Assembly: GCA_020466095.1 (NCBI GenBank)
Contig: CM035808.1
Coordinates: 38,506,366-38,570,365, forward strand
Length of the DNA stretch: 64,000 nt
DNA from: Chlorops oryzae
Taxonomy: Eukaryota > Arthropoda > Insecta > Diptera > Chloropidae
Direction: 5' to 3'
Shown here: piece after piece, positions 12,782 to 23,174 of the stretch
Layout of the letters: every line of letters starts with the position of its first letter
Numbering within the stretch: the stretch's first letter is position 1
Notes under the pieces: model-generated
Told to the model about the DNA's origin: nothing
Seen by the model: only the letters and a program-made list of their open reading frames with translations
Database searches by the model: none
Made by a program: the position numbers and the translations under genes

Positions 12782-12923
12782 CAGAATTCCCCGGATATAA
12801 GCATTCCCCGATATATACGCATGCGAATTTGTGTCATTTGCCTTAAATTTTCATACCAGAAGCCCCGTTTATAAGCACTATTTTTCGTGCATTTTGCACG
12901 GTGCTTATATCCGAGGAATACTG
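12782..12923. mobile_element. Pogo-like MITE, 142 bp, TA-flanked
   Basis: TA dinucleotides at 12780 and 12924 flank an element whose ends are CAGAATTCCCCGGATATAAG and, in reverse complement, CAGTATTCCTCGGATATAAG (two mismatches, arm about 22 bp). The interior carries further CCCCG-ATATA and CCCCGTTTATAAGC motifs. TA target choice and CAGT-type ends fit pogo/Tigger-type Tc1-mariner elements. It is non-coding. Related CCGGTTATAAGC motifs occur near 21035 and in the insertion at 50.65-51.48 kb. Confidence 0.85.
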
Positions 12924-13562
12924 TAGCGAGAAAAAGTTCAATTCTGTGAAAATATGTGGGGAGAAATGATGACCCCGCTTGCACTTACCTCAATAAAAGC
13001 ACACCGATCGGTCATCAAATAGACTTCGAAGCGTTATTTGCACACATACAAATATAAATATATAAATTCTTCGACATATTGTTCGAATACGATCGTACAG
13101 TAGATTTTTTGGTGTGTTTTTTCAAATAAATTTCTCTTCAATTTTCATTTATTTTAATCACTTTATTAAGTTTGTTTTTCGGTCTCATGGCTCATTGGAG
13201 TTAATGCCAATTTTTGATTTTTATATTATTTTTGTAACTCCGAAGCGGATATATTGGGCGTTGAGAATACACAGATACAATCTTTAGTTAAATAATCACT
13301 GAAAGAGGAGAGCCAACAACAAATGAAAATGTACGACCAAAAAGTAGCAGAAGCAATGGTTAAAGCATAAGAAGAAGATGTAGGGGGAGATGGAAAGGAG
13401 AGATGGGGTGTTAGAGTGAGAGAGTGAGAGAGCAAGGAGGAGGTTGGGTGGTAGTGGCCTACTACAGCGAAAATTCAAAAGAGTTTAGAACACACAACAA
13501 ATTGGGAAGAGAGCTCAATCGGTGCTCGTTGCTTAATTCTCGCTGCTCGCTTGACGACGCCA

Positions 13563-13592
13563 ATGATGATGATGATGATGATAATGATGATG
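13563..13592. repeat. (GAT)n microsatellite
   Basis: GATGAT tract with one AATG interruption. It produces spurious Met- or Asp-rich open frames. Confidence 0.85.
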
Positions 13593-14150
13593 GCCGTGTT
13601 TTTCGGTTTGCATTTTTACACACGAAATTCTTGTAAAATTGGAGGAATACGACAACGAAACGACGAAACCGACACTTCCGGAGGCGCTACTACAACTGAA
13701 GAGAGTAGCAGAAAAAAGAGGATAAAAAGGTACAACAAAAAAAGAACATATAGAAACAAAAACACTTAGAACGGGTATGACGTACGTACAACGTACGTAG
13801 TTTCAGTACGAATTGTGTAAGGTAGAAAGGCTGCATGTACATACATATTTACATATACATGTATGTGCATATGTAGCGAAAGTTATGAACGACTTTTCGT
13901 TCCATGAGGACCCAAAAGGGTTGAGAGAGAAGCGTAGATATAAGAACAACAAGCACACAAATGAATACAAAAAAAAAATATATATATACTTATATATATA
14001 AAGAAAAAGAAATAAATGAATTCTCAGTCTTCTTAACTCGCCTCCAGCTCATGTGCCTGACTCTCAAACACACGCCATCAAAATCGACTGCCAACATTCA
14101 CCCGCAAAATGCATCCCACACATCCCCCCAGCAAACCCAACTGCTGCCTG

Positions 14151-14254
14151 CCAACCCAACCAACCAACCCAACCAACCAACCCAACCAACCAACCCAACC
14201 AACAACCAACCAACCCAACCAACCAACCCACCAACCAACCAACCGACCATCCAA
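14151..14254. repeat. (CCAA)n minisatellite
   Basis: About 100 bp of CCAACCAA/CCCAACC repeats, open in all frames as Pro-Thr-Asn-Gln strings. It is simple sequence, not a protein. Confidence 0.9.
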
Positions 14255-15332
14255 CAGAGCGACCAAGTGCCGCACGCTACTGCCTAACAAGACTCCTAGC
14301 CTAGAATCGCAACCGTCGTCAGCGCTTTGGGAATAGCACTGCAGTCAGTCAGGCATTTATTCAGTCAGTGAGTCAGTCAGCCGACCGGAGCAGGCCCAGG
14401 CCCAGGCCCAGGCTCAATTGCATGCTGCTCTCGTCTTGTATAAAGCACACTCAAGAGCTTCGTTCTTATTGTTGCTTTTGTTGTTGGTGTTGTTGTTGTT
14501 GTTGTTGCTGCTGTTGCGGCTTGATTCCTTCTCCCCTTTTCGTATTGTCCGTGGGTACACACGAGGTGCCACATTATTGAATGTTGTTTGTGGGTGACGA
14601 CGATAGCGCTGACGTTGACGATGTGTTGTTGTTTGTTGTTGGCATTTTCGGTGATACATAAATGCATTATTGGCAACGAACACGCTTCATGTATGCATGA
14701 AATGCATAGATGCAATGTTGCCCATTTATTTCTTCTTTTTTTTTTTACCTCCGCACGCGCGCGCATTCTTAACGAAAGCTTCACCGTGACATCGTCATTT
14801 TGATATTCCTGCCGTTTTTTTTTATCTTCCTCTTGCTTTTCTTCTTGTATTTTCTTCGTCTGAACTCTTGCTCTCAACGTCAACGGCGCGGGGCGCACAG
14901 AGTTTTATTGGGAAGCCTTGGTTGAGTTCATTTCGATGGTCGTGTGTCTTGAGATCAAAAAAAGTGGGTAAATTTTTCTTTTATTGGTTGGCTTTCATCA
15001 TGTAGCAAGCATTTCTTTGTTCATGTAACGATTGTAGAGGATTGAATTTTAATAATTTTATAGAGTTTTCAGGTGATTCAGAAATCAACATGGACGACTG
15101 GAGTGGGTTACAGTTCAAATAAAGAGTTCGAGTCCGTCCTTTGATGGCCCAAAAGAAAGAAATCAAATTCTTTAAGATCATTGAGTTATTAGACTAAGAT
15201 ATCGGAATTTAACCCAATAACAGCCACTGCACCAAAACAGATACTCAAGAAAGATAAAAGTTCTCTCATCGTCAAATTCCTTGCTGCATTTTGCGTCTAG
15301 AATCCAGACGGACTTTATTCGAATTTATAAAA

Positions 15333-16060
15333 AACAAGTAAGGGTGTTATAGTCAGGCGACCCCGACCCAGACACACATGTTTAAAATTTTTTGAACCAC
15401 GCCCAAAAAACAGGACCACTAAGAAAGAATATTCAACAGGGTTTTTAAGGCCATTAGGGCCCCATTTACCGTCTTTTGTTAAATTTCTTTATGAAAACCG
15501 ACCCTTTATCACGCCCACTTTTGCAATTTGTTTGAATTATATTCGGAGGCTTAAATATACGCTCAAATTCTAAGTTTCATTGAAATATTTTGAAAAAGTC
15601 AGATTTGGAGGCAGTTTTGGGATTTTTGTGACAGACCCTAGCACTGGAGGCGCCCTTAATAATGAAACGATCAATGATATTTTTTGAGAGGATGTTTATG
15701 GCTACAAAGGAAGCCATCAAGTCCCATTCGAATTTCAGTTGCGGGAGTCAATTTTCGAAAAACGCCCTTCTGCCACGCCCACTTGTATAGTTTTCGGAAA
15801 TCATATTACTTGCCTTTAAACATCTTCAAATATCAAATTTCATCAAAATATCTTGGAAAAAATTCGGTATTAGAGCAGTTTTTGTGATTTTCATAACAGA
15901 CCCTAGTACTGGAGGTACCCCTAAAAATTGTCTGATCTGGTCCATTCTCGAACTTGTTCTTACTCATGTCTCCGTGAGCACGTCAAATCACCAAATTTCA
16001 TCAAGGTAGGGCATGGCTAAATCGAATCTCCTGGTGACGCACAGTGTCGCGAAAGTGGCC
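15333..16060 (-). mobile_element. DINE-1/INE-1-like (Helentron) copy with internal duplication
   Basis: The plus-strand left edge is AACAAGTAAGGG, the same edge as the copies at 36.4 and 50.1 kb. Inside are two related modules of about 300 bp, starting near 15512 and 15777. Each begins with CACGCCCACTT and later contains ACAGACCCTAG and ACTGGAGG. At 16013-16026 GGCATGGCTAAATCGA matches the GGACATGxCTAAATCGA module of DINE-1. The expected 5' TATACCC terminus is missing, so this copy is 5'-truncated on its own strand. The assignment rests on shared modules and not on a database search. Confidence 0.6.
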
Positions 16061-16112
16061 AAAAATACCAAAAATTAAAGTTAAAATTGTTTTCAAATTT
16101 TGACTATTATTA

Positions 16113-16875
16113 CACTGAGCGAACTTTACCATGATTTATTTAAAAGGGCGCATTGTTATTCACAGTCCTTGTGATTTTCGAGCAGAACGAAAATTTCAAA
16201 AGAAAAATGGTTGAGTCAACAAAATTTTGGTTGATTGAAAAGGAAATATGTTTACTTACAATTTCGTTCGGTATAATTCTCATTTGTTTTATAAAATAGG
16301 ACATATAAGATATTGATTCATCTTAGAACTTTTTAAGCATTGCGAAAGCAGTCACGACAACGGAGTGACCAAATCGGATGAAGTCCATCCGACGGCTATT
16401 TTTTGGGGTTATGTTCAGCAGAGGGCTCTGTGGCCATTTGCTCGGCAGGCAAAAAAAGAGCGAGAGAGAAATAGTTTTGGTGACTACCTATTTATGTTAA
16501 AAATGCTCATTTTGGTGGGTACCCAAGACAGTGTTGAAAAGAGCCAAAATGGAAACGGCTCCTGAGTGACATATGTAGTTATATATGCTTTGAACGTTAA
16601 TTAAATTTGTTTTGACATTTCTTCTTTTATAGGTGTCTTAGTAAATTTTTTTTATTTTAAAAATAATCTTGTCATTTCAATTATGTCCGTGGTTAGTTCA
16701 AAATTTTAATTTTTAAATCAATTTTTGAAAATTATCATGTCAATTCAAACTGTAGTGATTCAAAAGGAAACTTTATTTTTTTCGACAAGAAAAATTGTTA
16801 ATTTAAAAATGATTCCTTGTTTGGTATGTTTTGCCTTTTGATTTAACCAGTTTTCTGATTGGTTTTTTCTCTGTG
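16113..16875. mobile_element. TA-flanked TIR element, CACTGAG/CACAGAG ends
   Basis: TA at 16111 precedes CACTGAGCGAAC, and at the right GGTTTTTTCTCTGTG is followed by TA (16876). In reverse complement the right end begins CACAGAGAAAAAACC. Subterminal GGTTGA/TCAAC motifs occur near the left end (about 16210-16235). It is non-coding. The end signature resembles the element at 46702-47605. CAC ends recall the CACTA/Mirage/Chapaev group, but with arms this short the superfamily is unsettled. Confidence 0.5.
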
Positions 16876-16877
16876 TA

Positions 16878-17999
16878 ACGGTTCATTCTATGTACTACAG
16901 AAAATTTTCATTTTTTTCTCGAGGAAAAAAGTTATACTAATGAACTTTTTAGCTACGAGCATCTGTCATATTGCATTGTTCAAAAAAGTGAAACAAACAC
17001 AGAAATTAAAAAGCGCATTAAACGTTCAAATAAAAAGCGCAAATTTTCTACTTCTTATAAAAGGTATTAATTTCTTTATTTGTTTAAAATTTATTACGTT
17101 TTTTGGGGTTTTGTCCATGTATTTTGAAAAAAAAAAAATGATGACTATTTCTATACAATCACAACTGACCTACCTCTTGTCAAAATTTCTCCAAAAACAA
17201 TTCATTTAGCAATTATTTCTGTGATAGCTGTTAAACCGTGCACATTTTTGTAAAAAAAAACGTATTAAAATATGTACTACTTTTTGCGAACTGGGAAGCA
17301 GCAGAAAATTTCTTGAAGAAATATTTCTTAGCATTTTTTGCTTTTTTTATATATGAGTTTTTCTTCCTTGGTAGGAGACACCTTGTAACAGGTTATACTT
17401 GTACTAAGAAAAATCAAAAATAATTATACTAATATGTTGAACCGTTTAAGCGTACCACGCCTCTGAAGTTGCAGTTTTCAAAATCTTTTGGTTTTTTATT
17501 TGACAGCGCTTCGAAAATCGTCAACATTTAATATGCTATATTTTCGTTGTTTGTGGTTCAAACTTAACAATTTATATTATAATGAAATTTTAGGACCTAT
17601 ACTACAATGTGGTATTAATTTCTTGTTCATTTTTTGTAGTTTATACGATTTTCCATGAAATCATAGTAAGGGCTTGAAAATAGAAGTGAAAATACAAAAA
17701 ATTTATCTTCAAAATTGAATTTAACTCTAACCTCTCCAATTTTTTTATATTTCATAGCTAGAAGTGTCCTTGACCAAATACTGCAACACCAATTGCAAAT
17801 AGTTGCAACTCCGTAAGCTATAGCGATTTTAGTGCAGCGGTCTGCATTGCGAAAATAACCCTTTTAACTTTTGCCTGTATAGTGAAAACAGATAATAAGA
17901 AGCAAAGCAAAACTAAGTATAAAATAATGGTTTATATGTAAAATTATAACATATGTAGCTTTAACAATTTCAGCTGTTTTTAATATTTGTTTATATGTT
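16878..17999. other. Anonymous AT-rich DNA
   Basis: No gene, repeat boundary or RNA signature seen. The open frames at 16859-17209 and 17238-17423 are rich in Phe, Lys and Leu, as expected of AT-rich DNA, and unrecognised. Confidence 0.4.
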
Positions 18000-18000
18000 A

Positions 18001-18173
18001 CAGTAGAATTCGGTTAAAACGATATTGAGGGGCGCAGAGAAAACCTATCGTTATAACCGATAGTCGCTATATCCGGCACCGCTATCTGCAGAGGAAATTG
18101 TTTTGAATAAACTTTTTTTATTTAGTGAGATCTCTCTATGTGTGCGTTCATGTGTAATAAATAAAAAACTGCA
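18001..18173. mobile_element. Possible pogo-like element end next to a hAT insertion
   Basis: CAGTAGAATTCGG follows TTA near 18001. Short GTTATAACCGAT and GCTATATCCGG motifs follow, and a related GCTATAACCGATTG lies at 19070-19084, beyond the hAT insertion. This suggests a Tc1/mariner-pogo-type element split by the hAT at 18182. A clear opposite TIR was not found, so the boundaries are uncertain. Confidence 0.35.
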
Positions 18174-18181
18174 TTAATAGG

Positions 18182-18892
18182 TAGTGATGGGCGATACCGA
18201 TACGATAGTATCGGGTATCGATACTTTTGGGGCGATACTATCGAAATTTGGCAGCGATTCTTTCGCAGCGCGATACTTACTAGTATCGATACTTGGAGAC
18301 TTAATTTAGATATTCTGTCTGAATTGGGTACTCGTTGGAACATCTGTTCCTTGCGAAAGACTTTTTTCAATGGCGGCTTTAATAATGGATGAGTGCGGGA
18401 ATTGACTTTCGCCAGAGCATTTGAAAAGAAGAATTTTCCTTGCTGCTCTGAACCAACAATATTGGTTTTCCCAATAATAGGCCAATTCACAGTTCATGCT
18501 AATTTAAGGTTTAATATGCTAATTTGCTTTTTTTTTTGGATTTTCATTAAAACTGCTCAAAATACTGTACATAATTTGCATATATAATACATACATTTCA
18601 AATACATACCCTGAAATTATTTTTTAAGTATTTCATATTTTATAATTTCTTTAGAAATCGTATTACGATCATCGTAATGATAATGCGGGTAAGGAAGAGT
18701 TAAGCCTATTATTGCGCTTCAAAGCACTTATTTACACAGGGGAGCGGATACAAAAATGGGTATCGTTTTATTCGATACAATATCTTGGTATCGATTCCTT
18801 TAGCCGCGATAGTATCGTTGTATCGATACTGATTGGACTTGAGTATCGCGATACCCAGGTATCGATACTGGTTTCGGATTTGCCCATCACTA
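18182..18892. mobile_element. Non-autonomous hAT element, 711 bp, perfect 8-bp TSD
   Basis: TTAATAGG at 18174-18181 is repeated exactly at 18893-18900. The ends are TAGTGATGGGCGATAC and, in reverse complement, TAGTGATGGGCAAATCC. Both subterminal regions are packed with GTATCGATAC/CGATACTATCG motifs, typical of hAT transposase-binding clusters. A minus-strand frame inside (18306-18497, residues such as LAYYWENQYCW) could be a decayed C-terminal transposase fragment, but I could not identify the diagnostic hAT dimerisation motif. Confidence 0.85.
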
Positions 18893-18900
18893 TTAATAGG

Positions 18901-19592
18901 CCTGTGATATTTTCAGGATATATATACTCATATGATTGCAAACTGTAAACCCATATAGGCATTATAAGTAAGTTGGCCTTGCAAAAAAAAATTCAATTGG
19001 AATCCACTTATAAAGATTATCGGTACATTTATTTGCACTGCCAAAAAAATTTAATCTACATTATTTATTGCTATAACCGATTGTCCTTATAAACGATGTA
19101 GTTATTTGTATGCTATCGGAAGATGCGCTTGATGCCCTCCATAAAGACTTACGAAATGCAAGGCTACATAATGCTCGAAAATGTTCCAGGGAAGCAGCCA
19201 ACAAAGATTTTTTTAATTTTACATTTTCTTTATAATTTATTTTTATTTGCTTTTTATAACTAATATCTAAAAAACACGAAGATTAAACTTAAATTGTCCA
19301 TTATTGACATTGCTTTGTTTAAAGAAAAAAAAAAAAAAATTGAGGTGGTGTGCGGGCGGAGCGGGTTTTGAAATTGTGAAGAGTGTAAAGGCGAACGGAG
19401 AAATGCTCCATATCAAACTACAGGGGGAAAATGTACACTTTTTAACGACCCTGAATGAAGGAAAAAATGAAAACTGCTTTAAAGCTTATTACTTCGGTGT
19501 GAGTTTTGTCTTTGAATCTCGCTGTTTTCGCCACTTCGTATTTCTGGTTTGGGAGGAAATTGGAACCTTGTTTTATATTTTTTTAACTAAAT
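18901..19592. other. AT-rich DNA, no gene
   Basis: Besides the GCTATAACCGATTG motif near 19070, possibly the right part of the split pogo-like element, nothing was recognised. Confidence 0.35.
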
Positions 19593-19822
19593 CAGGTGTG
19601 TGATTGGATTCCCGGGAATTCATTTCCCCGGGAAATTGAAATAAATACTCGGGAATTTAAATATTTTCGAAATTTTTTAATTCAAAAATTTTATCGTATA
19701 GCCGCTCTTTTGTTTTTGACAATGTCATTTCTTTCAAAATAGCCATACATTCTTCAAGATATTGGAGGAACGAAATTCCGTTTCCCCAAAATATGGGGAA
19801 AGGGAATCCAATCACATGCCCG
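19593..19822. mobile_element. MITE with GGGCATGTGATTGGATTCCC ends
   Basis: The left arm is CAGGTGTGTGATTGGATTCC and the right arm, in reverse complement, is CGGGCATGTGATTGGATTCC, so about 16 of 20 positions pair. The interior has several CCCGGGAAT/TTTCCCC motifs. It is non-coding, and no clear target-site duplication was seen. Its terminus CGGGCATGTGA is shared with the palindromic element at 38636-38753. Confidence 0.65.
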
Positions 19823-19879
19823 AATAAGTACATGATTAAATTTTATGGAAAAATATAAAATTTAACATTTCCTATAATT

Positions 19880-20322
19880 TTTCATTGAATTTGTAATCAA
19901 GTTTTTTCCAAAATTTGGGTAGGCGTTATGCAAAAAGTGGGCGTGGTATCCAAAAAATGTTAACTTTTTCCTATATTGGAGGTAACAAATAATGCCTGTG
20001 CCGAGTTTCAAGTCCATAGCTTCAAAAATGACCATTTTAGAAAATCCCGTTATATGGGCGGTGGGGGAGGGGGTGGTTCGATTTTCACAGTTTTTTTTTA
20101 AATTTCTTAATTTTATGCAAATAAACGTCCACACTAAATTTCAATGCTCTAGGAAAACTCCTTCTATTTTTGGCCAAAAAATGTGTGGACTCGCGACACT
20201 GTGTGACGCCTATATACATAACATATGTATATTTTTTATGGTCTATCTCTACTGGGTCTGGGTGTTACATACAACCACACAAACGTAATATACCCTCGAC
20301 ACAGAGTGTGTCGGGTTTAAAA
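19880..20322 (-). mobile_element. DINE-1/INE-1-like 5' end, distinct subfamily
   Basis: Read on the minus strand from 20322, the sequence is TTTTAAACCCGACACACTCT, then GTGTCGAGGGTATATTACG and a TGTATGTAACACCCAGA string. This follows the order of the Drosophila DINE-1 5' end: TATACCC, a GTA-rich spacer, GGGTATA, a TTCGT region, then GTAACAGGCAGAAGG. AGTGGGCGTGG at 19938-19948 is the characteristic DINE-1 module. The CGACACAGAGTGTGTCG inverted repeat at 20297-20313 could form a terminal hairpin. The far end is not bounded. Confidence 0.6.
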
Positions 20323-20361
20323 ATGCATAAGAAAATCGATGTCCGATCTAAGGGATCTTTA

Positions 20362-20554
20362 TTAACCCTCTATCGTATACGTATCATGCAGTAAATAAAA
20401 TTTTTTTTCATCAAAGGGTTAATACTTTTAAGGGTAGACACAAATAAGATGCCTTTACGTTCGGAAAATTTTTTTTAAGAAATTCATTTTATTAACGTAA
20501 TGACATTTTATTTGCGCAAACATGTCTAGTTTCGTCGGCCCCATAAAGGGTTAA
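20362..20554. repeat. TTAACCC / GGGTTAA bracketed segment(s)
   Basis: TTAACCCTC at 20362, CAAAGGGTTAA ending at 20422 and ATAAAGGGTTAA ending at 20554 give two possible TTAA-flanked inverted brackets. They resemble the piggyBac-like MITE at 9471-9590. The arms are only about 6-8 bp, so this is weak. Confidence 0.3.
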
Positions 20555-22918
20555 TAGTAGAAAACACTTTAGTATAGCAAAGAGCTTTCCGTTTTGTAGT
20601 AGATGCCTTAATAAAAAGCTTCAACTTTTGAGAATGAGCATACCACAATCTGGTAGTGATGAACGGGTTAAACAAATATTTTAGGAGTATTTCTTTTTTC
20701 TTAAAAAACCCAATTCAAGGACTTTGATAAATCAATTAAAAGGACATATGATTGAATGCATATGTATCTATTGAGCTTTATGGAGAGGGAATCACAACAT
20801 GTCTAGATAGAGAGGCCGATGGGAATTGTTCCAACCTGAATGCAATTTTTGGCATAAAAAATACTCTAATCAATAAAATCAACTTTAATCTATTGATTGG
20901 AGGACACTTAACCCATTCTCTAGGGCAATTGGTTTTTGTGGTCAATCCATTGAAAAATCAGTGTCAAAACGGGTTAAGAATCTGGAAATTACTAACAAAT
21001 CTACAATCGTATTGCATATGAGTATTCCATTCCCCGGTTATAAGCAGCAAGCAAATCTATTCCAAAGGAGAACTACTTTTATCGAAACGGTTTTAATAGG
21101 CAACTCTAAGAAAGTCCAAGAAATTATAACGTTACATAATCAATTTCAGTTTCTCGACCTTTAACACTCACTCGTGGTCCTCCTCTTTGCGTAGTTATCA
21201 AAGCAGAGCAAAGCAGAGCAGAACAGAACAAAACACAACTCCACAACACAAAGAAAAACGGAGATACATCACAAACAAAGGAAGTAGGAGAGGCTCCGCG
21301 AAAAACTCGAAACTTCCGATTCGGGATTCAGAATCGGAGCTCGTGACTCGTGAACATTGCACGGAGAACGTCCAACAAATACTTACATATATGAAATTTG
21401 AACAGCCCCAGAAGTATAGGAGAAAACTTCGTGGGAAAAGAAAAGCCGCTTCCTGATTTGTTTTATTTTTACACCCCTTTCATTTCGGCGAAAAATTGAA
21501 GGAAACAAGGACAATAAAAGTGCAACAGCAGCGAAACTGCGTTATTTACGCATCCTCGGTGAGAAGCTTCCCGCTTTCGGCTTTCAAAAGTTGAGAAACA
21601 ACAACAACAACAACAACAACAACAAAGCAACAAAAACAGAACAACGAAACCGAAAACAACAGGAGGAGAACTGTACATATTTTTGGCAGAAATTTCGCGA
21701 TGCAAATGACAGTGGAAGGAGAGACAAGGACCCTTTTGCATCGCACCTCGCACTCACACTAACACACTGTTGTCGCAGCAATGCAAGAAGACGGCATTCG
21801 ACTCGTTTTTGAACTAAAAACCACGATGACAGCTAACAGCAGAATTAAATATCCTCGATGACGCACAAGTGGTCTAGAAGTTACCTCAAAGCGATGCGTC
21901 TGCCGAGTAACTACACCCAATTGAGGCATTTCTGAAAGGCTAACTCGTGTACCTCTGTTCATAACTGACGATTGAGCTGCTGCTGCTCGGCTCGGCAGAT
22001 ACACTCATGATGTCTGTCCCACAAATAACGATTCGCCGCGGCATTCGCATCGGGGGCAGTGAAACTACATACAATTTGGAGCGAGCAGCAGCACCTCAAC
22101 TCATCGCCAATTTTCATGGCGCGCATTGAAAGTGGAAAATTCGCGAACAAACTTCGGCCCAAAAAACCAACAAAAACCGAGAAAAACAAAACAAAAAGAG
22201 AAGGTAAAAAAAACAACAACAACGTCATCTCTGCCGCAGCGAATATTTGCAGCATTGGGAAAGGAAGAGGCACGCGAAAGGAGAAAAAAAAGTGTAGGCA
22301 ACAAAAGTGAAATACATCAGAAGAATATCGCTGTTGCTAAGGGACTTGGAGTATTCCTTTTCTCGCTGCAGCAGCAAGTGGGCGACGTTTTTCTGGAGCG
22401 GAAATTTTCATTTTTCGATTCCTACTCGTTTATACACTTAAAACAAAAGGAAAAACAAATGGTTTCACGCCCTTAAGTAGACAAAAAGTTTGAACATCTT
22501 CGTTATATGAGTATCCGCCTTTGAGACAAAAGATTTCTCATAACCTCGTGTTCTTCTCCGACTCCCCTTTGAAGCGATAGAATAAAACTTTAATGCAATA
22601 TAGATACTCCTCATTTTTCTAGCTTAGAACACAAAATATAGAATAGCTTAAGACCCACGCCCCTCAATAAGGATCCCTTATCCCCATGGATTCTTAGCTC
22701 AACAAGGGAGATGGTGCTCCTAGAACTTTTAATAGATCGTATGTGCATGGCATACCGAGGTGCTATTTTTTCGACCTAATATTCTTTAGGGAATTTTCAT
22801 TTATGGAAGAGGGCCCCCGACCAGGCAAGCAGTTTTTTTTTTACCATTTATCGCATACAAAGTCATATATGGTTTCTTAACATTTAAGATTCTTTCCTTA
22901 TGAAAAACGATAACCTGA
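20555..22918. other. AT-rich to low-complexity DNA; no recognisable gene
   Basis: There is a pogo-like CCCCGGTTATAAGC motif at about 21032-21045. A (CAA)n tract lies at 21597-21625, within a GC-richer stretch with CAGCAG and CGCAGC tracts (21.5-22.4 kb). The frames at 20752-21164 and 21187-21456 match nothing I know. Confidence 0.4.
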
Positions 22919-23172
22919 TTTAATCTAAATCGTTAAGTAAATTTTTCCAAACGAGCAAAATGAGCACATGTGGGTCTGGTATCATGAATTTTTGCTGTTC
23001 AAATCTCTTTTCCTACAACCTTTACTTCGTTTTCGTCTCACTATTTATATTCCAAAATAATTAATATACATATACCGAAAATTTCACTAGGATACCTTTA
23101 TTAACACCGGAGATATAAAGAGAAAACTATTGAAGAACCCAACATTTGCTCACTTCTGCTCGCCACTGTACA
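22919..23172 (+). repeat. Dispersed repeat B, copy 1
   Basis: This aligns by eye along its length with 47731-47985. Shared landmarks are the ACGAGCAAAA start, ACATGTGGGTCT, CACTATTTATATTCC, AATATACCAAAC/ATATACCGAAAA, a GATATA segment, and the common end TGCTCGCCACTGTACAT. Divergence is perhaps a quarter of positions. A pogo-like element is inserted at its right end (23175). No protein or TIR recognised. Confidence 0.7.
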
Positions 23173-23174
23173 TA

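Larger units (their letters stand above)
12926..15332. other. Low-complexity DNA; no recognisable gene
   Basis: It contains GATGAT (13563-13592), CCAA (14151-14254), AGGCCC (14391-14413) and GTT (14470-14518) tracts, plus ACATATGTA-type repeats at 13838-13875. Overlapping open frames are products of these tracts. Confidence 0.5.

Noticed and set aside
13961..14336. Pro/Thr/Asn/Gln-rich open frames
   Set aside because: All frames are open because of the CCAA minisatellite at 14151-14254. Simple sequence, not a protein.
20752..21164. Overlapping plus-strand open frames near 21 kb
   Set aside because: No recognisable domain, start context or splice sites. A pogo-like motif lies within, so it is more likely transposon debris.
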